In this document: piece after piece, positions 1 to 7,083 of the stretch
Layout of the letters: every line of letters starts with the position of its first letter
Numbering within the stretch: the stretch's first letter is position 1
Assembly (NCBI GenBank): GCA_016781775.1
Contig: JADDPR010000415.1
Span: 1-7,083, forward strand
Reading direction: 5' to 3'
Length of the DNA stretch: 7,083 nt
Source of the DNA: Rubrobacter sp.
Lineage (GTDB): Bacteria; Actinomycetota; Rubrobacteria; Rubrobacterales; Rubrobacteraceae
Notes under the pieces: generated by a model
What the model was told of the DNA's origin: nothing
Database searches by the model: none
The model's input: only the letters and a program-made list of their open reading frames with translations
Program-made: the position numbers and the translations under genes

Positions 1-147
1 ATGGGCTTTCTATCCACCGCAAAACCCCCTGCGGTTAAAACACAAGCTAAGAAATACGAACGATGCTCGCGCCCGCCGTCGTGACGGGTTCGCGAAGGAG
101 GTTTTGTAACAAAAACACCAAATAATCGGGACGTCATAGAAGAGGGC

Positions 148-614
148 ATGAGGGTTCTAGACTACGACCTGACAAAGCTCTGCGCGCCGCTTTCGCTTGT
201 CCCTCTGGAACGCATTTGAGGCAGTACACGCCCTCTACGCTCTCCCTGAGCGTGACCTCCGCGACGCGTTTCTGAAACAGCGACGACGATGGTGCAGGAC
301 CCATGGCCGGAGACCTCCCCTATGTCCTCTTGGCGGTCGGAGCACCACCGAGCCTGGCGGGGGTCTCGACCGCGTCCTTCGGCTTCTCGGCGAAACTCGC
401 ACAGCCGTTGATGCGGGCCCGCTTGATCGCTCGATGTTTCGGATCGGCAGTAGAAAGGACAGGGGCGCAGAGCTGCGGTAGCGCCGCAATAGTTGCAGGA
501 CTATGCAACCGGAAACGAATAGCTACGAACCTTGCGTCAGCAGGAGTGGCGGAGTTCCTCCAGGCTCACGATGCGGCCACGATCGGGGCGTACCGTGAAG
601 CCCTCAGAAGATGA
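148..614 (+). pseudogene. Possible decayed, frameshifted coding region of unknown family
   Basis: Three consecutive frames look protein-like, one after another. An ATG at 148 gives a short peptide beginning MRVLDYDLTK that stops near 219. A second frame (from 197 to about 300) contains ALPERDLRDAFLKQRRRW. A third frame (303-614) contains GAPPSLAGVSTASFGFSAKL and ends AYREALRR, with strongly GC-rich third codon positions between about 303 and 440. The order and spacing would fit one ancestral gene of about 150 codons broken by two indels. I recognise no family and see no catalytic motif, so chance open frames in GC-rich DNA remain a real alternative. Confidence 0.25.
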
Positions 615-625
615 TGAGGAAGCGC

Positions 626-644
626 ACAATATGGTCTATATTGT
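626..644. promoter_or_regulatory. 19-bp perfect inverted repeat upstream of the HPP gene (operator candidate)
   Basis: ACAATAT and ATATTGT form perfect 7-bp arms around the five-base centre GGTCT. The right arm contains TATATT (637-642), which could serve as a -10 element. No convincing -35 lies 16-18 bases upstream. Such an AT-rich palindrome in GC-rich DNA, just upstream of a gene, is typical of a binding site for a dimeric repressor or activator. If the -10 is real, transcription would start near 649 and a bound protein would block the polymerase. The regulator is unknown. Confidence 0.4.
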
Positions 645-704
645 TGGGGCACGTTGGCATCCCAGCTCCGCGAGGACGTAGACCGGCCAAAGGGAACCTC
701 TGCT

Positions 705-1334
705 TTGACTAAACGTTCTCCTCTACGCAGGCGCTCTCTTCTGGACTACCTGTGGAGACGATTCGGCGAGCAGCGGGCGATGTCGCTCTTCACGGTGGTG
801 AGTGCGTTCATCAGCATAGTCATCATGGGCTTTGCCGCCTACCTGACCGACGCGCCCTTCATCTTCCCGGCCCTGGGGCCTACCATCTTCTTGATCTTCT
901 CCCGCCCCATGAGCCCGTCGGCCTCCCCGCGCAACATCGTTCTGGGCCACCTCTTCGGGTGTCTTTGCGGCTGGGGAAGTCTGGCAACGACGGGGCTCCT
1001 GGGGCAAGAATCCGTCCTCACCGCGGGGGTCGGTTTGCCCCGCATCCTGGCCGTGGGCCTCTCTCTGAGCCTAACCTCAGGCTTACTGGTCCTCTTCGAC
1101 CTGGATCACCCACCGGCCGCCTCGACGACCCTGATAGTCTCCTTGGGGCTGATGTCCTCTCCGGCAGAACTGGCCGTCCTCATGCTGGCCGTCGCCTTCA
1201 TAACGGCCCAGGCCGTGGTGATGAACCGCAGGGCGGGATTCCCCTACCCGCTCTGGAAGCCCTACCAAGACTGGCACCCCTCCGAAGGGAGAGTGCGGGC
1301 GCCGGCTGAACGAGTCGGCGGCCGAGGAGCTTGA
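705..1334 (+). CDS. HPP family integral membrane protein
   Basis: This is a small inner-membrane protein of the HPP family (PF04982). Its name-giving motif DHPP is at residues 134-137, inside a conserved stretch DLDHPPAASTT. A second family signature, FPALGPT, is at 54-60. Hydrophobic segments sit at about 27-46, 52-67, 78-98, 113-131 and 141-171, followed by a hydrophilic tail of about 35 residues. Some members from chloroplasts and cyanobacteria take part in nitrite transport; the substrate here is unknown. The open frame extends up to a TTG at 654. I prefer the TTG at 705 because AAAGGGA (689-695) lies at good distance, and because a possible -10 at 637-642 would leave 654 almost at the transcript end. 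An ATG at 780 would remove part of the first membrane segment. The gene converges on the dehalogenase operon, and no functional link between them is evident. Confidence 0.83.
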   Translation: MTKRSPLRRRSLLDYLWRRFGEQRAMSLFTVVSAFISIVIMGFAAYLTDAPFIFPALGPTIFLIFSRPMSPSASPRNIVLGHLFGCLCGWGSLATTGLLGQESVLTAGVGLPRILAVGLSLSLTSGLLVLFDLDHPPAASTTLIVSLGLMSSPAELAVLMLAVAFITAQAVVMNRRAGFPYPLWKPYQDWHPSEGRVRAPAERVGGRGA

Positions 1335-1363
1335 GGATCGCCCCGGACGCAGCGGACCGCGGA

Positions 1364-2053
1364 TTACCGAACGGCTCGTGCCTCCAGGGCGTCCGCGAGT
1401 TCGGTCAGCGTCGCGACGACGATCTCGGGGCGTGCGGCCAGGGTGTCGAAGAGGCCCCCGGAGCGGTCCACCCACGCCGCCTGCATCCCGGCGGCTTCGG
1501 CGCCGATGTCGTCGAAGGGGTTTGAGGAGACCAGGCGAATGTCGCCGATCTGCCGCCCCAGCCTTTCGGCGACGCGCCGGTAGGTCTTAGGGGAAGGCTT
1601 GTAGGCCTTCACCTCGTCGACGCTGACGAACCCCTGGAAGTACGGGCGGAGCCCCGCCGCGTCCATGAGGGCGTCGAGCATGCGCGGGGCCCCGTTGGAG
1701 AAGACGACCATCGTGTGGCCGGCTTCCTTTAATCGCTCAAGGCCCGCTTCGACGTCGGCGAACCGCTCCAGGTCGTTGTACTGAGCCATGAGCGCGTCCT
1801 TGTGGTCCGCTTCGAGTTCGCGGCCGGCCACGTCGAGAGCGTAGTCGAGCGCCTTGCGAGTAACCCACTCGAAGTCTTCGTACTTCTCCATCGCGGTGAG
1901 ACGGAACGTGTACTCCAGCTGCTTCTGCCTCCACACTTCCGCGACGCGCAGGGCGTCCTCGTCCGGCAGGTAACGCTCGAGCCGCTCCCGGATGCGGATC
2001 GGGTCGACCAGCGTGCCGTACATATCGAAGGCGAGCGCCTCGGGTTCGGACAT
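1364..2053 (-). CDS. HAD-type (S)-2-haloacid dehalogenase (group II)
   Basis: This cytoplasmic enzyme (EC 3.8.1.2) hydrolyses L-2-haloacids to D-2-hydroxyacids through an ester on an aspartate, and also converts haloacetates to glycolate. The 229 residues match the usual family length. All landmark residues known from L-DEX of Pseudomonas can be placed. They are the nucleophile D10 in FDMYGTLVD, T14, R42 in WRQKQLEYT, S119-N120 in VVFSNGAP, K152 in YKPSPKTY, Y158, and S176, N178 and D181 in SSNPFDDIGA. The halide-pocket tryptophan 179 of L-DEX appears replaced by F180. The gene is last in the operon, 19 bases after the DehI gene, with AAGGAG ahead of its ATG. Plain HAD phosphatase activity is unlikely given the R, N and YKPSP signatures. 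Confidence in the subfamily is high; substrate range is inferred. Confidence 0.92.
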   Translation of the reverse strand: MSEPEALAFDMYGTLVDPIRIRERLERYLPDEDALRVAEVWRQKQLEYTFRLTAMEKYEDFEWVTRKALDYALDVAGRELEADHKDALMAQYNDLERFADVEAGLERLKEAGHTMVVFSNGAPRMLDALMDAAGLRPYFQGFVSVDEVKAYKPSPKTYRRVAERLGRQIGDIRLVSSNPFDDIGAEAAGMQAAWVDRSGGLFDTLAARPEIVVATLTELADALEARAVR

Positions 2054-2072
2054 TGCCTCTCCTTCCTGGGGG

Positions 2073-2963
2073 TTACGGGATCGGGAACGGGGAGGCGGCG
2101 GCCGACTCGGGCCCGTCGAGCGCCTGCTTCAGCAGGATGAGATCGACGGTAACGTCCGCGATGAACCGCTGGTACATGAACAGCAGCCCGCTCAGCCCGG
2201 CGATCTCCGAGGGGGAGCACAGGTTAGAGATCTCGTCCTGACTGACCCCCGCAGGAGCCGGGAAGCCGCGGATCGAGTCGCGGGCCTGCACGAGCAGTGC
2301 CCGGGTCACGGCGTCGTACTCCTCGGTCCGGACGACCGGCTCGAGCACCTCGTCGATCGCGAGCCGGAGGTACTCCGGCCAGTTCGCCAGAACCCGAAAA
2401 TCGCTCGCGGCGCCGTGATGGAAGTGTATGTCGACAGCCCGCTTCAAGAGCGCTTGCACCTCTGGGGAGGCGGTGTCCGGGTCGACCAGCTCCAGCGGGG
2501 CTACTCCTTCGGGCAGGCCGCGCGGGATCGGGGCCGCATCCTCTTGAGAGAGGTCCGCTCCACCGGAGGGCCGGTTGTGAAACGCCTCGTACCAGGCAGT
2601 GAGGAGCAGCAGATACTTCGGGTTGCCGTAGTTGAACGCGTCGACCGCGCGCCGGACCGCGTCGATCCGCGTATCATCCCACCCCAGCTCTCGCAGTTTG
2701 GGCCGGAGATCCGGCGGGTTGGGCCCAGGAAGAAGGGATCGCTCGCGCAGCGCATCAACGGCCCGCTCCGCGTAGCGCGTCGCGAAGTTGGGCTGGGCCG
2801 CGCGCCAGGCGAGCGGCAGGTAGCCGGGGAAGGTCGCGAGGACCCGGCAGGCGAAGGCGACCCACGGGACCCGCAGGGTGGCTTGGATGTCGTCGTAGAT
2901 CTCCTTCAACTCCCCGGTCGCGTCCGCGTGGTCGACCTGAGGAAACTTCCGGTAGGTGGTCAT
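2073..2963 (-). CDS. dehI: DehI-family (group I) D,L-2-haloacid dehalogenase
   Basis: This is a group I 2-haloacid dehalogenase (PF10778). The family acts without a covalent intermediate: an aspartate activates water that attacks C2 directly, inverting configuration. The 296 residues match the length of DehI from Pseudomonas putida PP3 and align almost colinearly from memory. The motif VPWVAF (32-37) supplies W34 and F37, NYGNPKY (111-117) supplies N114 and Y117, GAASDF (184-189) supplies A186, S187 and the catalytic D188, and MYQRFIAD (263-270) supplies Y264, F267 and I268. A small residue at 186, where D-specific relatives carry asparagine, predicts activity on both enantiomers. An internal duplication is visible: FACRVLATFPGYLPLAW (37-53) is echoed by DFRVLANWPEYLRLA (188-202). 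The gene starts 29 bases after the symporter gene, with AGAGGAG before the ATG. Being unrelated in fold to the HAD enzyme downstream, it is not a duplicate of it. Confidence 0.94.
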   Translation of the reverse strand: MTTYRKFPQVDHADATGELKEIYDDIQATLRVPWVAFACRVLATFPGYLPLAWRAAQPNFATRYAERAVDALRERSLLPGPNPPDLRPKLRELGWDDTRIDAVRRAVDAFNYGNPKYLLLLTAWYEAFHNRPSGGADLSQEDAAPIPRGLPEGVAPLELVDPDTASPEVQALLKRAVDIHFHHGAASDFRVLANWPEYLRLAIDEVLEPVVRTEEYDAVTRALLVQARDSIRGFPAPAGVSQDEISNLCSPSEIAGLSGLLFMYQRFIADVTVDLILLKQALDGPESAAASPFPIP

Positions 2964-2992
2964 CTGCCGGCTCCTCTCCCCTCGCTAAAAGA

Positions 2993-4518
<1,526 letters not shown>

Positions 4519-4522
<4 letters not shown>

Positions 4523-5454
4523 GCTCTCTCCTCCCTTTGCGCCTGGTGCCCCTGGAGGACAGAGACGGCGTCGGCGGCCTTCGGATCGAAGCCGCGGTTC
4601 GCAACGCGAACGTAGACGAGCGCGACACCCCAGGCCATTATGTACGTGGCGAAGACCAGGAGGTAACCGAGGCTGAGCGGTCCGACGGCCCTCTGAGCCA
4701 TGAAGCCTGGGGCCAGGCCGGCGAGCACCGTGATCAACAGGTAGAAGCCCAGAGATAGAACGAGCGCCGGTACGAGGAATCGGGCCTTGGCGGATACCAG
4801 GGTGCGGAACGATGGGTCGTTCGCCGCTTCCGCCCAGTCCACATCGGGATCAGCAGTCGCGCGGGCCGTCGCCATCGCCTCGGGGTCTCGCGCAATGATC
4901 TCCTTCACGATCGGGACGACCTCCGCTGCGCGACCGGAAACGAGGATCACCGGTACCGAACTGCGGCTCTGCACGGCCTCCGAGACGCTGCCCAGGCCGA
5001 TCTGCGGGAAGGGGCGCGTGCCGGTCTGCCCCAGGACGATCGCGTCGGCGTCGATCCGCCGCGCGGCCTCAAGGATCGAGTCCACGATCGGCCCTTGCGC
5101 CTCGTGCGTGTGGGTCTCGACGCCGGCATCCGACGCGAGGACGCAGGCGGCCGTGACGCCGTCTACGGGCCGGACGTGGAGCAGCTCGAGGTTCGGCTCG
5201 GCAAACTCAACCTGCAGGTCGGATTCCGGCGTCGTCACGTGCAGCGCGTGTAGCTCGGCGCCGCTCTCGCGCGCCAACCGGACCGCATGGACCGTCGCGG
5301 CCAGCGCCGGGAGCGAACCGTCCGTGGCCAGCAGCAACCGCCGGTATGCCGGAGTTGCTTCATGCTTAGCAGCTGTGGACTGAGGCCGATTAGCCTCACT
5401 TCGGTGACGTCCGGCTACCCTAGGAGACCTATTCCCAGTAGGCTCTTCCATCAC
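4519..5454 (-). CDS. Universal stress protein domain fused to a DUF485 (YjcH-like) membrane domain
   Basis: This is a 311-residue two-domain protein and the first gene of the operon. Residues 1-35 are a polar, basic, probably disordered leader. Residues about 36-174 form a UspA domain, with LLATDGS (D45) at the first strand. The ATP-binding signature G-x2-G-x9-G-S is complete at 142-156 (GQTG, then GS at 155-156), so an ATP-binding Usp is predicted. After a linker, residues about 212-292 are a DUF485 domain starting DPSFRTLVSAK, with two membrane helices (226-247, 260-284). It ends in a short charged tail. DUF485 proteins are usually stand-alone partners of about 100 residues beside ActP-type symporters. 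The fusion suggests that nucleotide or stress state modulates uptake; this is inference. The start is GTG at 5454 or the adjoining ATG at 5451; AAGGAG lies 6 or 9 bases upstream. The stop overlaps the symporter ATG. Confidence 0.9.
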
Positions 5455-5485
5455 AGTATTCTCCTTTTCCCCTTACCTCGGCCCC

Positions 5486-5514
5486 ATTATGTCAAGGACC
5501 GGTTTTTATGTAAA
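5486..5514 (-). promoter_or_regulatory. Sigma-70-like promoter of the haloacid operon
   Basis: Reading the minus strand, TTTACA (5514-5509) is followed after exactly 17 bases by CATAAT (5491-5486). Each hexamer differs from consensus in one position. Transcription would start near 5479, giving a leader of about 25 bases that contains the AAGGAG ribosome-binding site. No other promoter-like signal is seen inside the operon, whose gene gaps are 29 bases or less, so all four genes are probably co-transcribed from here. Confidence 0.6.
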
Positions 5515-5539
5515 CAAGTAGTTTGTTTTCGTGACAAAC
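5512..5539. promoter_or_regulatory. Overlapping inverted AAACAA/TTGTTT half-sites (operator candidate)
   Basis: Two overlapping inverted repeats share a half-site. AAACAA (5512-5517) pairs with TTGTTT (5523-5528) across five bases. GTTTGT (5521-5526) pairs with ACAAAC (5534-5539) across seven bases. Relative to the predicted start near 5479, the dyads centre at about -41 and -51, overlapping and just upstream of the -35 element. That position suits an activator touching RNA polymerase, though a repressor is equally possible. No regulator gene for the operon lies beside it in the window. Confidence 0.45.
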
Positions 5540-5616
5540 AAAGATGGATGTCGCCGGATAGACGAGTCAGATAAGGAGGCCATCCGAGTGCTGTTCCCCG
5601 ATCAAAGGAGCAAAGG

Positions 5617-6311
5617 ATGGCCCAGCATCACCATACTGCCCCGCCCCTCGCCACTACGGAAGAGGCATGATCGTCCTCCTTTGCCTCGTGGACGGCTCCT
5701 AGCCCATACCAACCCGAACGATGCTACGAGTCGTTGAAGAAGCTCCCCCGACTCGAAGGTTATCGCCCTTGCCTTCTTCCAGCGTTTGCCAGGCGTGGAG
5801 AGCGAGCGCTCCTCCCTGTGCGACGCCGCTCGCTTCTTCGCTCACCTCTTCCCAGGGGGTCGGTGAGTCTTGCTCCTTCCTCTCTGCACCACCGTATCCG
5901 CAATCTGAGGCGCTTCGTGGAGCCCTGATCCTCGACCCTGCTCCCGGTGGTGCCGCACCCGCACCAGGTCAAGCAGTACGCCGGCTTCTACGGGGCGACC
6001 TGGGTGAGGTGGGGCTCCTTCTCGGTCTATGGCGTGAAACTGCACCTACTGCGCGCCATCAACCGAGTGCCGCTTGCCTACATGGGCTCACCGCCGCCGA
6101 CGTAAAGCTGATCGAGGAGTTGCTCGCCGGAGCGGGACTTGGAGAGGATCTTCTAGCGCGCAGGCTTTTCGGGGACTGGCCTACCAGAGCGAGGGGCTGG
6201 AGGAGACCCTCGCTGAATGTGACCACCACGTTCGCGGCAAGACCGCTGCCTACGCCTTCTAGGTAGACTGCAGCCTCAACCGACCGGAGGGTCAAGGAGC
6301 TTTGGGCCTGA
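5617..6311 (+). pseudogene. DDE transposase relic with multiple frameshifts and an internal deletion (IS982-like)
   Basis: Coding fragments in all three frames join into one transposase. The start is ATG at 5617 (AAAGGAG at 5604-5610). It continues as IVLLCLVDGS (5670-5699), PYQPERCYESLKKLPRLEGY (from 5704), VIALAFFQRLPGVESERSSL (from 5759), SSLHHRIRNLRRFVEP (to 5925), ILD (5928-5936), LLPVVPHPHQVKQYAGFYGA (from 5938), WVRWGSFSVYGVKLHLL, TAADVKLIEELL to LFGD (6174-6176), LAYQSEGLEETLAEC, KTAAYAF and finally VKELWA before TGA (6309-6311). The aspartates in ILD and LFGD look like the first two of the DDE triad. The stretch that should carry the third acidic residue is missing between LAEC and KTAAYAF. 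At least eight frame changes make it dead. The IS982 assignment comes from the general pattern and is uncertain; another DDE family is possible. Confidence 0.72.
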
Positions 6312-6325
6312 AAACCTCGCAACAC

Positions 6326-6610
6326 TCATCTAGCGATTATGTCGGGCTTGAACGGCATGAGCGAGAAGCGCCCTCCGGTAAGCGGAGCCGACGCAGCAGA
6401 TGCGCCGACGCTCTCAAGCATGCTCAGGTGCGCTCCCGGGAAGTCGAGGTTCTGGCGAGCGTACTTTTCGATCTTCTCCGGGGTGGTGAACACCGGCAAC
6501 GCCTTCTCCCCGTTGCGGTCTTTGATGTAGGACAGACTCCCGCGCCCCGCCTTCCAGTCCTCCGCGCTACCCGCGCCGATAACGTAGAGGTATTCGCCTT
6601 CGTGCTCCAT
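6326..6610 (-). CDS. Small hypothetical protein (94 aa)
   Basis: This is probably a real small soluble protein of unknown function. It has an ATG preceded by AGAGGAG at good distance, and codon use like its neighbours. The N-terminal half has alternating hydrophobic residues (YLYVIGAG at 8-15, then LSYIKDRNGEKALPVFTT), suggesting a small beta sheet, followed by a helix TPEKIEKYARQNL at 43-55. The C-terminal 30 residues are rich in Ala, Ser and Gly and look flexible. The arrangement faintly resembles the N-terminal part of SseB-like proteins, where a strand leads to FT-x-PE-x-I, but this is weak. No signal peptide or membrane segment is seen. It lies between the transposase relic, which ends 14 bases away on the other strand, and the AT-rich control region. 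The relic may have cut or replaced its original C-terminus. Confidence 0.65.
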   Translation of the reverse strand: MEHEGEYLYVIGAGSAEDWKAGRGSLSYIKDRNGEKALPVFTTPEKIEKYARQNLDFPGAHLSMLESVGASAASAPLTGGRFSLMPFKPDIIAR

Positions 6611-6675
6611 CGTTCTCCTCTCCCAAAGGGGCCGGGCTCCGGGGTGCTACCAACACCGCCGGGGCCGCACTTCGT

Positions 6676-6750
6676 TTGACACCTATGCGATACTATATGA
6701 TTGTGATTTTATCTACATTTTTGTGTTAAAATGTGTGTAGAGATAGGCTA
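6676..6750 (+). promoter_or_regulatory. AT-rich control region with imperfect inverted repeat before the XRE gene
   Basis: This is the most AT-rich stretch of the window. TCTACATTTT (6712-6721) is mirrored by AAAATGTGTGTAGA (6728-6741), which is the exact complement apart from a four-base insertion, around the centre TGTGTT. A TAAAAT (6727-6732) inside it could be a -10 for the XRE gene, and TTGACA is present at 6676-6681. No pair of hexamers has ideal spacing, so the promoter is not resolved. XRE regulators commonly repress their own genes, so this repeat is a natural operator candidate. Confidence 0.4.
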
Positions 6751-6755
6751 CGGGC

Positions 6756-6959
6756 ATGAAGGTGAACGTGGAGCGGTTACGGGAGTTGCGAAAGCAAAAG
6801 GTGCTGTCCATGAGGGAACTGGAGGAGAGGAGCGGCGTGTCGTACAACACGATCTGGCGCTTAGAGAACGGCAAGACGGAGGGGCATCCCCGCACCATCA
6901 GGAAGCTGGCGGCGGTGTTCGGAGTAGATCCCTCGGAACTCGTGAAGACCGATGGCTAA
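6756..6959 (+). CDS. XRE family helix-turn-helix regulator
   Basis: This 67-residue protein is made almost entirely of one Cro/CI-type helix-turn-helix domain (HTH_3 class). The first helix is VERLRELRKQK (5-15). The helix-turn-helix is SMRELEERSGVSYNTIWRLE (18-37), and the typical closing pattern NGKTEGHPRTIRKLAAVFGV with DPSEL follows. The ATG at 6756 has only a weak AGATAGG upstream, so translation may be modest. Its end overlaps the integrase start by eight bases, meaning the two are co-transcribed and probably translationally coupled. A single-domain XRE protein beside an integrase often controls integrase expression, or occupies the position of an excisionase, in integrative elements. 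The choice between these roles cannot be made from sequence. The DNA target may be the imperfect repeat at 6712-6741. Confidence 0.9.
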   Translation: MKVNVERLRELRKQKVLSMRELEERSGVSYNTIWRLENGKTEGHPRTIRKLAAVFGVDPSELVKTDG

Positions 6960-7083
6960 GAAGAAATCCGTGGGCAACGGCTCAGGCACGGTCTATCCAC
7001 GGAGGAACAAGGCCGGCAAGATCACGTCCTACCTGGGGGCCTACGTTGGACCAGACGGTAAGCGCCGCTACGTCTCCGCGAAG
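6952..7083 (+). CDS. Site-specific integrase (tyrosine recombinase), N-terminal fragment cut by window edge
   Basis: The first 44 codons are visible and open to the window edge. They begin MAKKKSVGNGSGTVYPRR, continue KITSYLGAYVGPDGKRRYVS and then run out. A basic start followed by a G-T/S-V-Y-P-R strand, a short turn and a G-x-Y-x-x-P-D-G-K-R-R strand is the pattern of the arm-type DNA-binding domain at the N-terminus of phage and ICE tyrosine recombinases. The catalytic R-H-R-Y residues would lie outside. The ATG at 6952 overlaps the end of the XRE gene by eight bases, and no separate ribosome-binding site is obvious, so coupling is likely. It probably marks the control end of an integrated element extending to the right. 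Identity rests on the N-terminal pattern alone. Confidence 0.72.
   Translation, partial: MAKKKSVGNGSGTVYPRRNKAGKITSYLGAYVGPDGKRRYVSAK

Larger units (their letters stand above)
1..653. other. Gene-poor left flank
   Basis: No intact gene is visible in this stretch of about 650 bases. It contains a strong Shine-Dalgarno-like AAGGAGG at 95-101 with no open frame behind it (the TTG that follows is directly succeeded by TAA). It also holds an imperfect GC hairpin (68-75 with 85-94, two-base bulge), a possible frameshifted coding remnant (about 148-614) and a palindrome at 626-644. Coding-like stretches appear in three successive frames, which suggests an old decayed gene or mobile element. I cannot name its family. 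Confidence 0.5.

Noticed and set aside
17..34. Hairpin CCGCA/TGCGG followed by TTAAAA as a terminator or insertion-sequence end
   Set aside because: The stem has only five pairs with an eight-base loop and no clear T-run, and no gene or element end can be tied to it.
1335..1363. Bidirectional terminator between the converging HPP and dehalogenase genes
   Set aside because: The 29 bases contain only a short CCGCGG-type self-complement and no T-run on either strand; no stable hairpin could be drawn.
5490..5495. Perfect TTGACA on the minus strand as a -35 element for the operon
   Set aside because: No -10-like hexamer lies 16-18 bases downstream; that position falls at the ribosome-binding site. 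The TTTACA/CATAAT pair with 17-base spacing fits better.
5531..5737. Plus-strand open frame of 68 codons over the operon promoter and relic start
   Set aside because: It ends inside the decayed transposase, has no family pattern and overlaps better-supported control elements.
5559..6332. TAGACGAGT (5559-5567) and ACTCATCTA (6324-6332) as terminal inverted repeats of the transposase relic
   Set aside because: Only eight of nine bases match, the similarity does not extend convincingly, and the right copy overlaps the stop codon of the 6326-6610 gene. Chance is likely.

Overview
The window comes from a high-GC bacterium. The GC-rich third codon positions, the style of the integrase and regulator pair, and a transposase relic that reminds me of Rubrobacter insertion sequences suggest an actinobacterium of the Rubrobacter type. 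This is an inference from memory of those families, not a proven assignment.

Layout. Bases 1-653 hold no intact gene, only a possible decayed coding stretch (about 148-614) and a 19-bp palindrome at 626-644. A plus-strand HPP-family membrane protein follows (705-1334). It ends 29 bases from the end of a convergent, tightly packed minus-strand operon of four genes (5454 down to 1364). In transcription order these are a universal-stress-protein/DUF485 fusion, an acetate-permease-type sodium:solute symporter, a DehI-family (group I) 2-haloacid dehalogenase, and a HAD-type (group II) L-2-haloacid dehalogenase. A good sigma-70-like promoter and a cluster of inverted AAACAA/TTGTTT half-sites lie just upstream. 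Next come a heavily frameshifted DDE transposase relic (about 5617-6311, plus strand), a small minus-strand gene of unknown function (6326-6610), an AT-rich control region, and a plus-strand XRE regulator (6756-6959). The regulator overlaps the start of a tyrosine-recombinase-like integrase that runs off the right edge.

How it works together. The operon reads as a complete haloacid uptake and dehalogenation module. The DUF485 partner and the symporter would import a short 2-haloacid such as chloroacetate or 2-chloropropionate. Two enzymes of unrelated fold would then hydrolyse the carbon-halogen bond: DehI probably on both enantiomers, the HAD enzyme on the L form. The products would be glycolate or lactate. 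The fusion of an ATP-binding Usp domain to the transporter subunit suggests a link between uptake and energy or stress state. The transposase relic and integrase next door fit the known association of haloacid dehalogenase genes with mobile DNA, although neither is shown to have moved this operon.
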